Source: Paenibacillus rhizovicinus (lineage in GTDB: Bacteria; Bacillota; Bacilli; Paenibacillales; Paenibacillaceae). Taken from it: a stretch of DNA of 64,000 nt. Each line of letters opens with the position of its first letter. Position 1 is the stretch's first letter. The position numbers and the translations under genes were made by a program. Location: the NCBI RefSeq assembly GCF_010365285.1, contig NZ_CP048286.1, positions 1-64,000 of the forward strand, written 5' to 3'. The notes below the pieces were generated by a model that saw only the letters and a program-made list of their open reading frames with translations, had not been told where the DNA came from and did no database searches. This document shows positions 42,989 through 51,152 of the stretch, piece by piece.

Positions 42989-43291
42989 TCAGTAAACAAT
43001 CAGATCTTTCGGAAGATCGAGTCCGTTGACCGACGCGATAATTAACGCGTTCGCGTACCATGCATCATCTTGCGCGTTCGGGAAGTAATCTGATGCTTTC
43101 GGTTCTTTAAAGAATTGAACCAAATCCAAGTTTAGATTCAACGCGTTGACAATCATTTGAATCCCTTGCGCTTCTGTCATGAAAACTGCTAATTTCGGGG
43201 GCAGATGTGAGAGTCCTTTGTTACTACGGAACAAGTCCAAGTCCAAGTCCGCATTAAATTTTGTTAGAACTATTCTGACAAAACAGGCCAA
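42989..43291 (-). CDS. Short protein resembling part of an S-layer-homology domain
   Basis: This 100-residue frame has no signal peptide. Its second half (TEAQGIQMIVNALNLNLDL, then ASDYFPNAQDDAWYANALIIASVNGLDLPKD) follows the SLH rhythm: helix, F-x-D-x...WY...A...A...GL. SLH domains normally come in threes at the end of secreted proteins, so this looks like a fragment. The N-terminus MACFVRIVLTKFNADLDLDL has no clear ribosome site. It is probably a remnant. Confidence 0.35.
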   Translation of the reverse strand: MACFVRIVLTKFNADLDLDLFRSNKGLSHLPPKLAVFMTEAQGIQMIVNALNLNLDLVQFFKEPKASDYFPNAQDDAWYANALIIASVNGLDLPKDLIVY

Positions 43292-43362
43292 TCACCCCTT
43301 AGGTTTGTCCACTCTATTAAAGAGGCGCTTGCATAAGCTGTAAGCGAAAGGAGTGATAAACC

Positions 43363-43734
43363 ATGACAACTAAACGCGTAAAACCATTACGTTACAATCC
43401 AGCAAGTACAGGCAGAGTCATCCGTAAATCGGTTCGTAACAGCGCTAATGGATCTAGAAGTTCTAAATCGAGTCCAACATTTACCCGCCTGACCGTAGTT
43501 TGGGTCAATCTAGACGGCGTTACGTTCAATACGACTGGCTTCTTCGCACGTTTATTCCGCAACGGCCAGCTTGTCTCCACAGCCTCGTTTGACCGCTATG
43601 GTGTAGTGCGATTCAATAACATCAACACGCTGACAAGCTTTTCATACAACATCCGCACTTACGATGCTAATGGCCTTGAGTACCGTTCCCGCAACATCCC
43701 CGCTGGCGTCCAAACTTATGCCATCATTGGCTAG
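43363..43734 (+). CDS. Small basic beta-rich protein of unknown function
   Basis: The 123-residue protein (ATG 43363, GAAAGGAGTGATAAACC upstream) has a strongly basic, Ser-rich first 40 residues (KRVKPLRYNPASTGRVIRKS...SRSSKSS). A beta domain follows (FTRLTVVWVNLDGVTFNTTG, SFSYNIRTYDANGLEYRSRN). There is no signal peptide. Basic Ser-rich heads are common in spore coat or core proteins, which with the near germination operon hints at a spore role; this is inference. A strong terminator follows. Confidence 0.6.
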   Translation: MTTKRVKPLRYNPASTGRVIRKSVRNSANGSRSSKSSPTFTRLTVVWVNLDGVTFNTTGFFARLFRNGQLVSTASFDRYGVVRFNNINTLTSFSYNIRTYDANGLEYRSRNIPAGVQTYAIIG

Positions 43735-43760
43735 CAGACAGCGTATCCCTCATTTATGAC

Positions 43761-43809
43761 AGCAGCAGCACGGCTCTATGGGAGAGCTTGTGCTGCTGCT
43801 CTTTTTCTT
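43761..43809 (+). terminator. Strong Rho-independent terminator
   Basis: AGCAGCAGCAC (43761-43771) and GTGCTGCTGCT (43790-43800) form a perfect 11-bp stem with an inner GGCTCT/GGAGAGC pairing, followed by CTTTTTCTT. Confidence 0.85.
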
Positions 43810-44048
43810 GTAGCCATACCCCCACAAGCTGTAAATTAGCTTACGCACATTCCGGCACTAGAGACTGTGGGCTTTTTCCTTTGCTTGAGGGTACACCATC
43901 GTTCCGTGTCTGACCAAGCTCGTTTTTAGTCTGTTTTTAATACGCTAAAGTCAAGTCGGGATTCGGTGTATTTTCCTGCAGCTCTGACCATATCTTGGAA
44001 TTAGGTCGATACATGCAACTTACCTTTCTGGAGGAGGAAGTGATATTC
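43810..44048. other. Intergenic, promoter region of the surface-protein pair
   Basis: No gene is supported here. GGAGGAGG at 44030-44037 is the ribosome site of the next gene. Confidence 0.4.
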
Positions 44049-44462
44049 TTGGCGGGACCAATTATGTATTCCACCGGCATCATTGACAATCGCGCCCCTA
44101 ACCCCGGTACCGGCAGACCCGTGACAAATCTGGTCATCCGGGTAGAAAATAACGAAACGGTTGCCGCGTCTGCTGAAGGGGTACCCATTATCTTGATTGA
44201 AGTGTTTAACGAAACGCCGTCCGGCGGCGGATTCGGAAACCAAAGCACCTATTCGCTGAACCAATTTTCGTTGGGGGACGTGAACCAATCTGCTTCCACA
44301 TTTACGCTCGACAACGTGTTTGCCAACCTAGACAACTTCGGCGTCCGGTATACGCTAACTTCAACAGGTTCGTTCATCATATCCATACCGACCGTAACGG
44401 TAACAGGCAAGAATGAGAATGGAACGATCATCGCCACCTATCCTTTATCTGCCGTCACTTAA
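44049..44462 (+). CDS. Single-domain paralogue of the following beta-propeller protein
   Basis: The TTG at 44049 is chosen because the protein then starts M-AGPIMYSTGIIDNRAP, matching the ATG-started paralogue (MAGPVIVSTGLIENRAP) at 44497. The 137 residues form one beta domain (SGRPVTNLVIRVENN-type repeat, STFTLDNVFANLDNFGVRYTLTSTGSFIISIPTVTVTGKNE). No signal peptide is present. The second gene begins 34 bp downstream with about 60 percent identical N-terminal sequence, so the pair arose by tandem duplication. The domain may be an assembly or surface-targeting unit; the family is not recognised. Confidence 0.6.
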   Translation: MAGPIMYSTGIIDNRAPNPGTGRPVTNLVIRVENNETVAASAEGVPIILIEVFNETPSGGGFGNQSTYSLNQFSLGDVNQSASTFTLDNVFANLDNFGVRYTLTSTGSFIISIPTVTVTGKNENGTIIATYPLSAVT

Positions 44463-44496
44463 ATGGTTGACCCATTATTGGAAAGGAGTTGATTTC

Positions 44497-45975
44497 ATGG
44501 CGGGACCCGTCATCGTATCGACAGGGTTGATTGAGAATCGTGCTCCTTCGGCCCAGAGCGGAAGACCGGTAACATCGCTTGTCATTAAGGTCGAGAACAA
44601 TGCGGTAACCTCACTGACAGATGAAGGCACGCCCATTGTTCTGCTGGAAGCCTTCACTGCAACGCCAGCAGGTGCCGGATTCGGAACTCAGGTTCCGTAC
44701 GTTCTCTACCAAGTCTCGTTGAACGATGTGAATCAGCCTGGTTCTACCTTCACGCTTGATAATGTGTTCGCCGATCTGGATACGTTCGGAGTAAGATGTA
44801 CCATTACGACTACCGGTTCAACCATTACCTTCCTGCCGACCGTAACCGTCTTCGGCAAGAATACCCATAATAGCATTGTAGCCTCATATGTCCTGAGCCA
44901 AGTGAGCACCACCCCGTGCGGATTGCCCTCTTGCGTGTGGGAGGAAGATCCAAACAACCCGATTTATATTCCGCCAACGCCAACGGACGCTTATTATCAG
45001 ACGGTTCGTTATGATGCCCAAGGATTCGCTCCGAACGGCCCCTTTTCTTTTTACAAAATGTGGTACGACTACCGAAGCGCCGGCGGAATCGCTTATGCTA
45101 CTTCATCTGACGGTCTTGGCTGGACCTTTCAGTCCAACGTTACAGGTCTCGTCAGCACGGCGCGGCACTCCCGCATATTATACGACCCCGCGGGTTTCGG
45201 TATCGGTCAGCCCTACCGAATCTGGTATTGGGATTCCGCTTTCACTAACTTCAGTTCCTGCACTTCGCCGCCGAATGTCTGCATGATTCGAACCGCCAAT
45301 TCGACGGACGGCATCAACTGGACATCGGACAGAGCCATTGTTCAGGATGTTGCGAATCCTCTGTTCGCCGTGCCAACACCTCCCGGATCAGTCACTTACA
45401 ATGCAGGAAGTTTTGGTCCTGCTGACATGCTGTATTTCCCGGAAAACCCTGCAACGCTGAATATAGCCAATCCGATGAATAACCGTTATGTTCTTTACTA
45501 TAGCATCGTGACGCGAAATGATCCGAGCGGGATCCAATTCGAACAGCTTGCGCTTGCTGTCTCTACGGACGGCATCAATTGGAGCAAAGCGGGACCTGCT
45601 GTCATTCTCCCTCACGGTACATCCAACGACTGGGACTACTATTACGCAACCGTAGGCGCCGTCGTTCTGAAAGTATCGGATAATTTGTATAAAATGTGGT
45701 ACAGCGGCGGATTAAATCAGTCTTATGAAGGTATTGGCTGCGCCACGTCGACGGACGGCCTTAACTGGGTGAAGTATTCAACCAATCCAGTCTTCGATGT
45801 AACCAACGGAACGGCTTGGCGCAACATGCGGTCCTATAATCCGTGGGTCTTGTTTGACTCCGCGCGATTCAACGGACATGGCGATGCGGTTTGCTATAAA
45901 TTTTGGATGACAGGATCGCCGAAGCCTTCGGATAAAAAAAGCATCGGTTACGCCATCAATTTACTTGGAGGCTGA
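44497..45975 (+). CDS. Two-domain protein: paralogous N-domain plus glycoside-hydrolase-like beta-propeller
   Basis: The 492-residue protein starts at ATG 44497 with AAAGGAG upstream. Residues 1-145 repeat the domain of the preceding gene. Residues 165-490 show propeller-type repeats with KMWYDYRSAGGIAYATSSDGLGW, RIWYWDS, TANSTDGINWTSD, LAVSTDGINWSKAG and KMWYSGGLNQSYEGIGCATSTDGLNWVKYS. This 'KMWY...ATS.DGL.W' pattern is that of five-bladed propellers of the GH43/GH32/GH62 clan-like proteins. No signal peptide is visible, so export might use another route or the spore mother cell. Catalytic acids cannot be assigned by eye. Confidence 0.65.
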   Translation: MAGPVIVSTGLIENRAPSAQSGRPVTSLVIKVENNAVTSLTDEGTPIVLLEAFTATPAGAGFGTQVPYVLYQVSLNDVNQPGSTFTLDNVFADLDTFGVRCTITTTGSTITFLPTVTVFGKNTHNSIVASYVLSQVSTTPCGLPSCVWEEDPNNPIYIPPTPTDAYYQTVRYDAQGFAPNGPFSFYKMWYDYRSAGGIAYATSSDGLGWTFQSNVTGLVSTARHSRILYDPAGFGIGQPYRIWYWDSAFTNFSSCTSPPNVCMIRTANSTDGINWTSDRAIVQDVANPLFAVPTPPGSVTYNAGSFGPADMLYFPENPATLNIANPMNNRYVLYYSIVTRNDPSGIQFEQLALAVSTDGINWSKAGPAVILPHGTSNDWDYYYATVGAVVLKVSDNLYKMWYSGGLNQSYEGIGCATSTDGLNWVKYSTNPVFDVTNGTAWRNMRSYNPWVLFDSARFNGHGDAVCYKFWMTGSPKPSDKKSIGYAINLLGG

Positions 45976-46096
45976 ACCCCACCTGCACAAAAACGCTTCG
46001 GGCTTAGACTGAGCTGATATGATCCCCTTCAAGTAGGCACTCATAAAAAACCTTTATGGTATCATGGAGGTTTGAGTTCCACATGGAGGGGTATGT

Positions 46097-46777
46097 TCAT
46101 GGCTGGATCGAAGCATCCTTCACTTCAACGGACAGCAGCTTGCCGTCTGTCTTGGATTCCTTATACGTTATGTCGTACAGGCCGTGCGGGAACGACATGG
46201 CAAATCGGTAAACGCTGATTTTGTCGTCGCTTTGGTCCGCCAGTTCCTGCACTTCGTAGCCTGACTGAATGCCTGCCCGCGTCAGCAGCGTAAGTGTCTC
46301 CTGCAAGCCAGCCCCTTCATACTTGATTGATTGGCCACGTAATGTCGGCCCGTAGCCGCGAAAATCCCCGAAGCGACAAGGATTGGCACCAGCAGGCTGC
46401 CGCATCCGAACAAAGGAAGTTTTTTGGCATTCCAATCCCATCCTTTCAGCCCTCCGAGATACATTCCCCTTACAAAGCTCTGTAAGGTCAGTAAGGCTGC
46501 CGAAACAACGAAACCTCCAATGCCCCACGACTGCCCTCCCTGCTTATGGTACGTGTACGGCACTTTCAAGTCCGCAAGAGACGGCATCTCGCATCGACTG
46601 TCGTCGTAATGACCGTATCTCCATTCCGAATCGTCCATACAAGTGAATGCTGGCCAATCGTATAATTTAGTTGGGCATTATAGTACATCGGCAGAACCAA
46701 AGGTAGATCTTCTTGTTTTATTCCATCATTAATTGCTGTTAAATCCGCTCCAGCCTCAAACTTTAGAAGAGCCCATG
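46097..46777 (-). pseudogene. Membrane protein gene with two frameshifts
   Basis: Three minus-strand frames join into one protein: EDLPLVLPMYYNAQLNYTIG...VWTIRNGDTVITTTVDARCRLL (about 46777-46600), then DLKVPYTYHKQGGQSWGIGGFVVSAALLTLQSFVRG with two TM helices (46590-46330), then QSIKYEGAGLQETLTLLTRAGIQSGYEVQEL...DGKLLSVEVKDASIQP (46330-46097). The switches are near 46590 and 46330. No start is found at the 5' end. The parent was a membrane protein with a C-terminal cytosolic or external domain of unknown function. Confidence 0.55.
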
Positions 46778-46835
46778 CGCATTAATTATATTGTCAGTCT
46801 TGAAAAACTGGTAATAGCCATGGGAGGATGTTAAC

Positions 46836-47783
46836 TTGAAACCAAGAACTCGGAACGTTTCATTCAACCAAACAGCGCCCAAAAAGCAGAGTACGTTGTT
46901 TCAGACTTCACAAGCCCGGTTGTTGGCGAGTGTAAAGAAGTTGAAAAGTAACGAATACACCTTTATTGGTATGGGTGATGGTTGGGCAGGGAACGGGCAA
47001 GCGAGCAATGCAATATTTGGCTCAGCCTTATCTGCCATTCGCAACTTGAAGAAGAAACCTTTATTTATTTTGCATAATGGAGATGCCGTCTTCACTGGAA
47101 GCGATCAGGAATTCAAGACAGGCGGAACTTATTCAGGTGTGCCGGTAAAAAGCTTGCTGCAACTGATTAAAGATCCGAATAATGGCGTACCCGATATCCC
47201 CTTCTTCATCGTACCCGGCAACCATGAACATACAGGAATAAACGGTCCGCTTACGAACTTTAGAAAATATATCGGTCCTGCGCATTTTGGAATCAACCTC
47301 CCCAAAATTAAAACCACTATTATCGGTCTGAATAACTCACAGCGGATCGGCACAGACCCGAATGGGCAAACGATCTACGGTTTTGCGCCAGGCGAGCTGC
47401 CTTTTCTAAGAAATCAGTTAAAAAAGGCTCAGAAAAATACACTGTTGGCGATGCATGTACCCCCTAGAATTGGAAAATGGGCAAATCCGCGCTATTTTCA
47501 GGATCCAACATCGACCTTTGGTAATACCAAAGGTCAATTGACCCGGTTTCTGTCAACTGTTCGCGGCAAGGTTCCTCAAGTTCTCATGGGACATGTGCAT
47601 GCTTTGGATCAATTAGCCTATCAAGGCACGAAGTACACGATTTCCGGGGGAGCCGGTGCGCCGCTTGTAAAGAAAGGCTTCCTCAAAGGAGCACCAACAC
47701 CTATCTTCCACATGATCCAGTTTACCGTTAAATGCGGTGTTATCGTAAAACGTCGTGTCATTCCTGTCGGTGATACCGCTTAA
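46836..47783 (+). CDS. Metallophosphoesterase
   Basis: The 315-residue protein (TTG 46836, GGGAGGATG upstream) has the calcineurin-like set: GDGW near residue 48 in place of the usual D-x-H, HNGDAVF, PGNHEH, AMHVPP and GHVHALDQ. The first metal site is therefore unusual (GMGDGWAGNG, no His). No signal peptide is present. The fold hydrolyses phosphomono- or diesters with two metal ions; the substrate is unknown. A C-terminal GVIVKRRVIPVGDT strand pair completes the domain. Confidence 0.75.
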   Translation: MKPRTRNVSFNQTAPKKQSTLFQTSQARLLASVKKLKSNEYTFIGMGDGWAGNGQASNAIFGSALSAIRNLKKKPLFILHNGDAVFTGSDQEFKTGGTYSGVPVKSLLQLIKDPNNGVPDIPFFIVPGNHEHTGINGPLTNFRKYIGPAHFGINLPKIKTTIIGLNNSQRIGTDPNGQTIYGFAPGELPFLRNQLKKAQKNTLLAMHVPPRIGKWANPRYFQDPTSTFGNTKGQLTRFLSTVRGKVPQVLMGHVHALDQLAYQGTKYTISGGAGAPLVKKGFLKGAPTPIFHMIQFTVKCGVIVKRRVIPVGDTA

Positions 47784-48165
47784 AATTCGATATAGAGGAG
47801 ACAAACCACTGGCAAAAGGAAAGCACCTGCAAAAATCCGAATATTCTTGCCTGCTTCCATCGCTCCCCACCCGAAAAAACTCATCGGGCTCCATAAAAAT
47901 GATCGCACGTACCTCTCAAGGGGTGGATGCCGATTCTTGCTCCGTTACAGGATTGTTGCCCTAAGGAAAGTAGTCCTTCGGCTGCTCCAGTGCTTCTTCG
48001 CATCGTTTAGTGCTCGTGAGGCGCCTTAAAACTTCGTACTTCGCTACCATCGGCATCACCGCGCGAAACTTCTGAATACATTGTAGAAATCTTTGTGCCT
48101 TAGAAAACAGTTTTGGAGAATTTGTGCTTTTTTGCTGATATCATACCCCTTAAGTAATAAGAAAA
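47784..48165. other. Gene-free region; part shared with 8.2 kb
   Basis: No gene is supported in 47784-48110. From 48115 the sequence GGAGAATTTGTGCTTTTTT matches 8246 onward and leads into the terminator at 48166. Confidence 0.35.
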
Positions 48166-48189
48166 AAAGCCTGATTTCTCAAGCTTTTA
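48166..48189 (-). terminator. Terminator of the 48.2-kb gene
   Basis: AAAAGCCTGA and TCAAGCTTTT pair around TTTC (one G-T pair). On the minus strand TTTTTTTC follows. It is a near copy of the terminator at 8297-8319, flanks included. Confidence 0.7.
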
Positions 48190-48224
48190 CACTAAACTGT
48201 ATCCTTGCCGCCGAATCGGTTGGA

Positions 48225-49223
48225 TCAAGGCTGGCTGACCTTCGTTTCCAGACATTCGAGCATTTGCTGCAAGGAGCCAACGCCAGCGGCTTCAGCGGAT
48301 TTCGCCTCTTGAAGCAAGCGAATGGTATAGTTCGCGGTTCCCTCTTCGTTTGGCGACCCGCCGCTCGGGAACGGGAACATGTCGCGCAGCTCGGCCAATC
48401 GTTCCGCCAAATTGCGGTAATGCACCGCCGCTTCGAAGGCCTTCTCGCGCAGATGCGCATCATGCGGGGCACTCTCTTCCCATTGATTGGCGATCAATTC
48501 CAGAAAAAGCGCAGCGAATTCCCGTGCGTCAGCCGCTTTCATCGTCATTACGGAGTTGCCGAACGGATCGGCCGAACGGTTCGTGAATGCCTCGATCCAT
48601 GCGTCATATGCTGCGAGTCCGTTGCGATGGCTGCCTCGATCCAGCTCAGCGTACGGCTCCAACGCATGCGCGATGCCTACCCGCAAACCGTTCGCCAGCA
48701 TGTCCGTTTTACGAAGCGGACGGGATCCGGCTATGGCCAGCACATACAGCTCCGTCACCTCGCCTCGGCCGAGTTTCTCATACGGCAATTCGCCGTCCCC
48801 TCCCATATCACGGCACTGCAACACCCGCTTCTCGTCATCGTAGCCGTAGATAACGCCCCATTCAGGCATGAACAAATCCCATCCGAGCGCCGGAATGCCG
48901 CGATCGATCGACTCTTGAACGAACTGGAGTCCTTCCTCCAGTTCCTCCGGCGTAGGCGCAATATTCGTCTGGTTGCCCGTCGTTCTAGTCGTGAATCCCA
49001 AGCATTCAAGCGCTTTCGAATGCCGAAGTTTCCAATCGAAGAATGAATAACTGCCTACTTCCACCGACTCCCGATCGATAATCAAACGAAACGCATCACC
49101 GGTATATCCCATCGTTTCTATCAGCGACATTCCTGTCAAATGCGTGTATTGAACGAGGCTGTGGATCGCACCTCCGTCCGTATTATGACTCGAAGTGCAC
49201 TCCTCGGGTCTCCTTAATCCCAT
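48225..49223 (-). CDS. BtrH_N/C39-like hypothetical protein
   Basis: The 332-residue cytosolic protein begins CTSSHNTDGGAIHSLVQYTHLTGMSLIETM, followed by a papain-like pattern with GIPALGWDLFMPEWGVIYGYDDEKR. This resembles the N-terminal acyl-transfer/cysteine-peptidase-like domain of BtrH-type proteins; Cys9 and the region around His13 could be active-site residues. The C-terminal half is helical (LREKAFEAAVHYRNLAERLAELR). GGATGAATTTGC is a weak ribosome site. It lies 24 bp downstream of an ECF sigma gene and is probably co-transcribed with it. A thiol-dependent acyl transfer or peptidase role is possible; uncertain. Confidence 0.55.
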   Translation of the reverse strand: MGLRRPEECTSSHNTDGGAIHSLVQYTHLTGMSLIETMGYTGDAFRLIIDRESVEVGSYSFFDWKLRHSKALECLGFTTRTTGNQTNIAPTPEELEEGLQFVQESIDRGIPALGWDLFMPEWGVIYGYDDEKRVLQCRDMGGDGELPYEKLGRGEVTELYVLAIAGSRPLRKTDMLANGLRVGIAHALEPYAELDRGSHRNGLAAYDAWIEAFTNRSADPFGNSVMTMKAADAREFAALFLELIANQWEESAPHDAHLREKAFEAAVHYRNLAERLAELRDMFPFPSGGSPNEEGTANYTIRLLQEAKSAEAAGVGSLQQMLECLETKVSQP

Positions 49224-49246
49224 AGCAAATTCATCCTTCCGACTTT

Positions 49247-50110
49247 TTATTGGTATACGGGGGCCGTTAGCATCTTTCTCACCGGCTTCCCCTCTGCCCG
49301 TCTAACTTCGATGTACGTACCGATATGTACGCGAATCCGTTCTTGCTGCACTTTCCTTCTCGATCGCGAAATGCTGTTGTACACGTTGGCTACCGACGTA
49401 TCGAGCAGCGCAGCGATATGTTGAGGCGGAAGTTGATCGAACACGTGCGCCTCGAAGATGCGCCGCTCTCGCTCGCTCAAGCAGCGAAGCAAGATTCGTA
49501 TGCCCTCAAGAAGTTCCTTTCGAAGCAGCGCGCTCGTTGGATCGGACATTTGGCGAGCCGACTCGCTTGCCGAACGGGTAAGCCGGAACAATATCTCGTC
49601 CATGTCGCGCCATTGCGATCCATTAGAATGCTCTTTCGGATGCGATGCGCTTTGGGACGTTCCCAAACTGGACAGCGGTTGTTCCTTTCCATGAGGGCCG
49701 CCTCGGCGCAGCTTCATATAAGCCTCGTTGCGAATGATCCTTGCTAACCACGGCGCGAAGCGGCTGCTATCCATCAACGTGCCAAGGTGCAAAAATGCGC
49801 GGACTAGCGCTTCTTGCACGACATCCTCGGCCAAATGATGATCGCGTGTCATGGAGTAGGCTAGGCCGAACGCCTTCACCCGGCTTCGCCGCACCAACTG
49901 ACCGAACGCGTCGGAATCGCCAGTTCTCGCACGGGCGACCAAGATCTCTACGCTCTCCGGTTCCGCGATTTCCCTCAGCATCCCTGTTCCGTTAGTCAGC
50001 GGTTCTCGTTCCAACAGCCACTGCTCCATTACCGTCAAACGCTTAACCTCCATTCTCTCCAAACTATGGATCCGTTCCCTTAGGAGCGGCTCTATAATCA
50101 TAGATGCCAA
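49247..50110 (-). CDS. ECF-type RNA polymerase sigma factor
   Basis: Region 2 is LVARARTGDSDAFGQLVRRSRVKAFGLAYSMTRDHHLAEDVVQEALVRAFLHLGTLMDSSRFAPWLARIIRNEAYMKLRR. Region 4 is LRCLSERERRIFEAHVFDQLPPQHIAALLDTSVANVYNSISRSRRKVQQ. A long linker (about 60 residues) separates them, longer than in most ECFs. The start is uncertain: ATG 50110, ATG 50053 and TTG 50038 are in frame, and the last has GGAGGT at good spacing. No anti-sigma gene is adjacent; the downstream gene is the BtrH-like protein. The subtilase gene is divergent. Confidence 0.85.
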   Translation of the reverse strand: MASMIIEPLLRERIHSLERMEVKRLTVMEQWLLEREPLTNGTGMLREIAEPESVEILVARARTGDSDAFGQLVRRSRVKAFGLAYSMTRDHHLAEDVVQEALVRAFLHLGTLMDSSRFAPWLARIIRNEAYMKLRRGGPHGKEQPLSSLGTSQSASHPKEHSNGSQWRDMDEILFRLTRSASESARQMSDPTSALLRKELLEGIRILLRCLSERERRIFEAHVFDQLPPQHIAALLDTSVANVYNSISRSRRKVQQERIRVHIGTYIEVRRAEGKPVRKMLTAPVYQ

Positions 50111-50330
50111 ATTCGCCTTTTATCTATCATCCTCTACAAAGGAAATCTAACCTTTTCTCCTATCAGCTTGCTTAAGCTTACACCAAGTATAACCTATATA
50201 CTGGGAATAACTTCATAGAAAAGAGGATATTGAACAGTTAATGATAGAATTATACATGATGCCGAGCCCCAAGATTCGGCAGATCATCCGAAGGTCGCCT
50301 CTCCTATCTTAAGCGAAAGAAGGTACTCCC

Positions 50331-51152
50331 ATGATTAACAGCATATCTGATCATTCGTGTCTTTCCTCTATAGCAACGATCGCCGTGATCGACTCCGGCG
50401 TGAACGTTGAGAAGCTTCCGCCGGGCACCGTCGTGCTGCCAGGCATCAATTTAAGCGGCGAAGGAGACGAGACGGATATCGCTGACCACAGCGGACATGG
50501 GACCGCCGTATCCGCAACGATCCTAAGCGTCGCGCCGGCCGCCCGCCTCCTGCCGGTGAAGTTAATGGACCGCCGCGGCGCGTTGCGCGACAAGTCTCAG
50601 ATCGATACGGCATTCGCATGGATTCTGGCAAACGCCGCCCGTTTCGGAATCGGCGTGGTCTGCGCCGCATTCGCCGATTCCAGCCATCGCGTATCCGACG
50701 AAGCGCTGCGTGGAACGCCTGCGCAGCGCCATATCGCGGCATTGCTGGCGTCGGGGATTCTTACCGTTACGGCTGCAGGCAACTGGTATCCCGAGCATCG
50801 AAGCCGCAGCTTGCATGGCATGGCATGGCCGGCCATTATTCGAGAAACCGTAAGCGTCGGCGCGTTGGCGGACATGGAAGAAGGCGTCGGTCTCGCCAAA
50901 GCGAGCCAACGCCTTCATGCCAGCCTGAACACCGGCTGCAGCACCACCTTCTTCGCCCTGCCGGGCGAACCAGGAATGACGAGCGGCGCGGCCGCAGCAG
51001 TCACGGGCTGCTTCGCCGCGGTGCGGCAAGCTTATCCGGAAGAGGCCGGAACCCGGCTGCTGCAACGGCTGCGTGCCGGCTGCGATGAACTCATCGACGA
51101 GAACGGCTTATCATGGCCGGTAGTCAGCCCGCTTGATCTCCCTCTCGGCTAG
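50331..51152 (+). CDS. Subtilisin-family (S8) serine protease without signal peptide
   Basis: The 273-residue protein has the full S8 set: Asp21 in AVIDSGVN, His56 in DHSGHGTAVSA, oxyanion Asn151 in TAAGNW and Ser218 in GMTSGAAAAV. It has neither signal peptide nor prodomain and is short, as in cytosolic subtilases associated with peptide-modification or other specialised gene clusters. The ATG at 50331 has GAAAGAAGGTACTCCC. It is divergent from the ECF sigma gene (shared 220-bp control region) and convergent with the 1215-aa protein gene; the two stop codons share CTAG. It may process a product of this block, which is inference. Confidence 0.85.
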   Translation: MINSISDHSCLSSIATIAVIDSGVNVEKLPPGTVVLPGINLSGEGDETDIADHSGHGTAVSATILSVAPAARLLPVKLMDRRGALRDKSQIDTAFAWILANAARFGIGVVCAAFADSSHRVSDEALRGTPAQRHIAALLASGILTVTAAGNWYPEHRSRSLHGMAWPAIIRETVSVGALADMEEGVGLAKASQRLHASLNTGCSTTFFALPGEPGMTSGAAAAVTGCFAAVRQAYPEEAGTRLLQRLRAGCDELIDENGLSWPVVSPLDLPLG

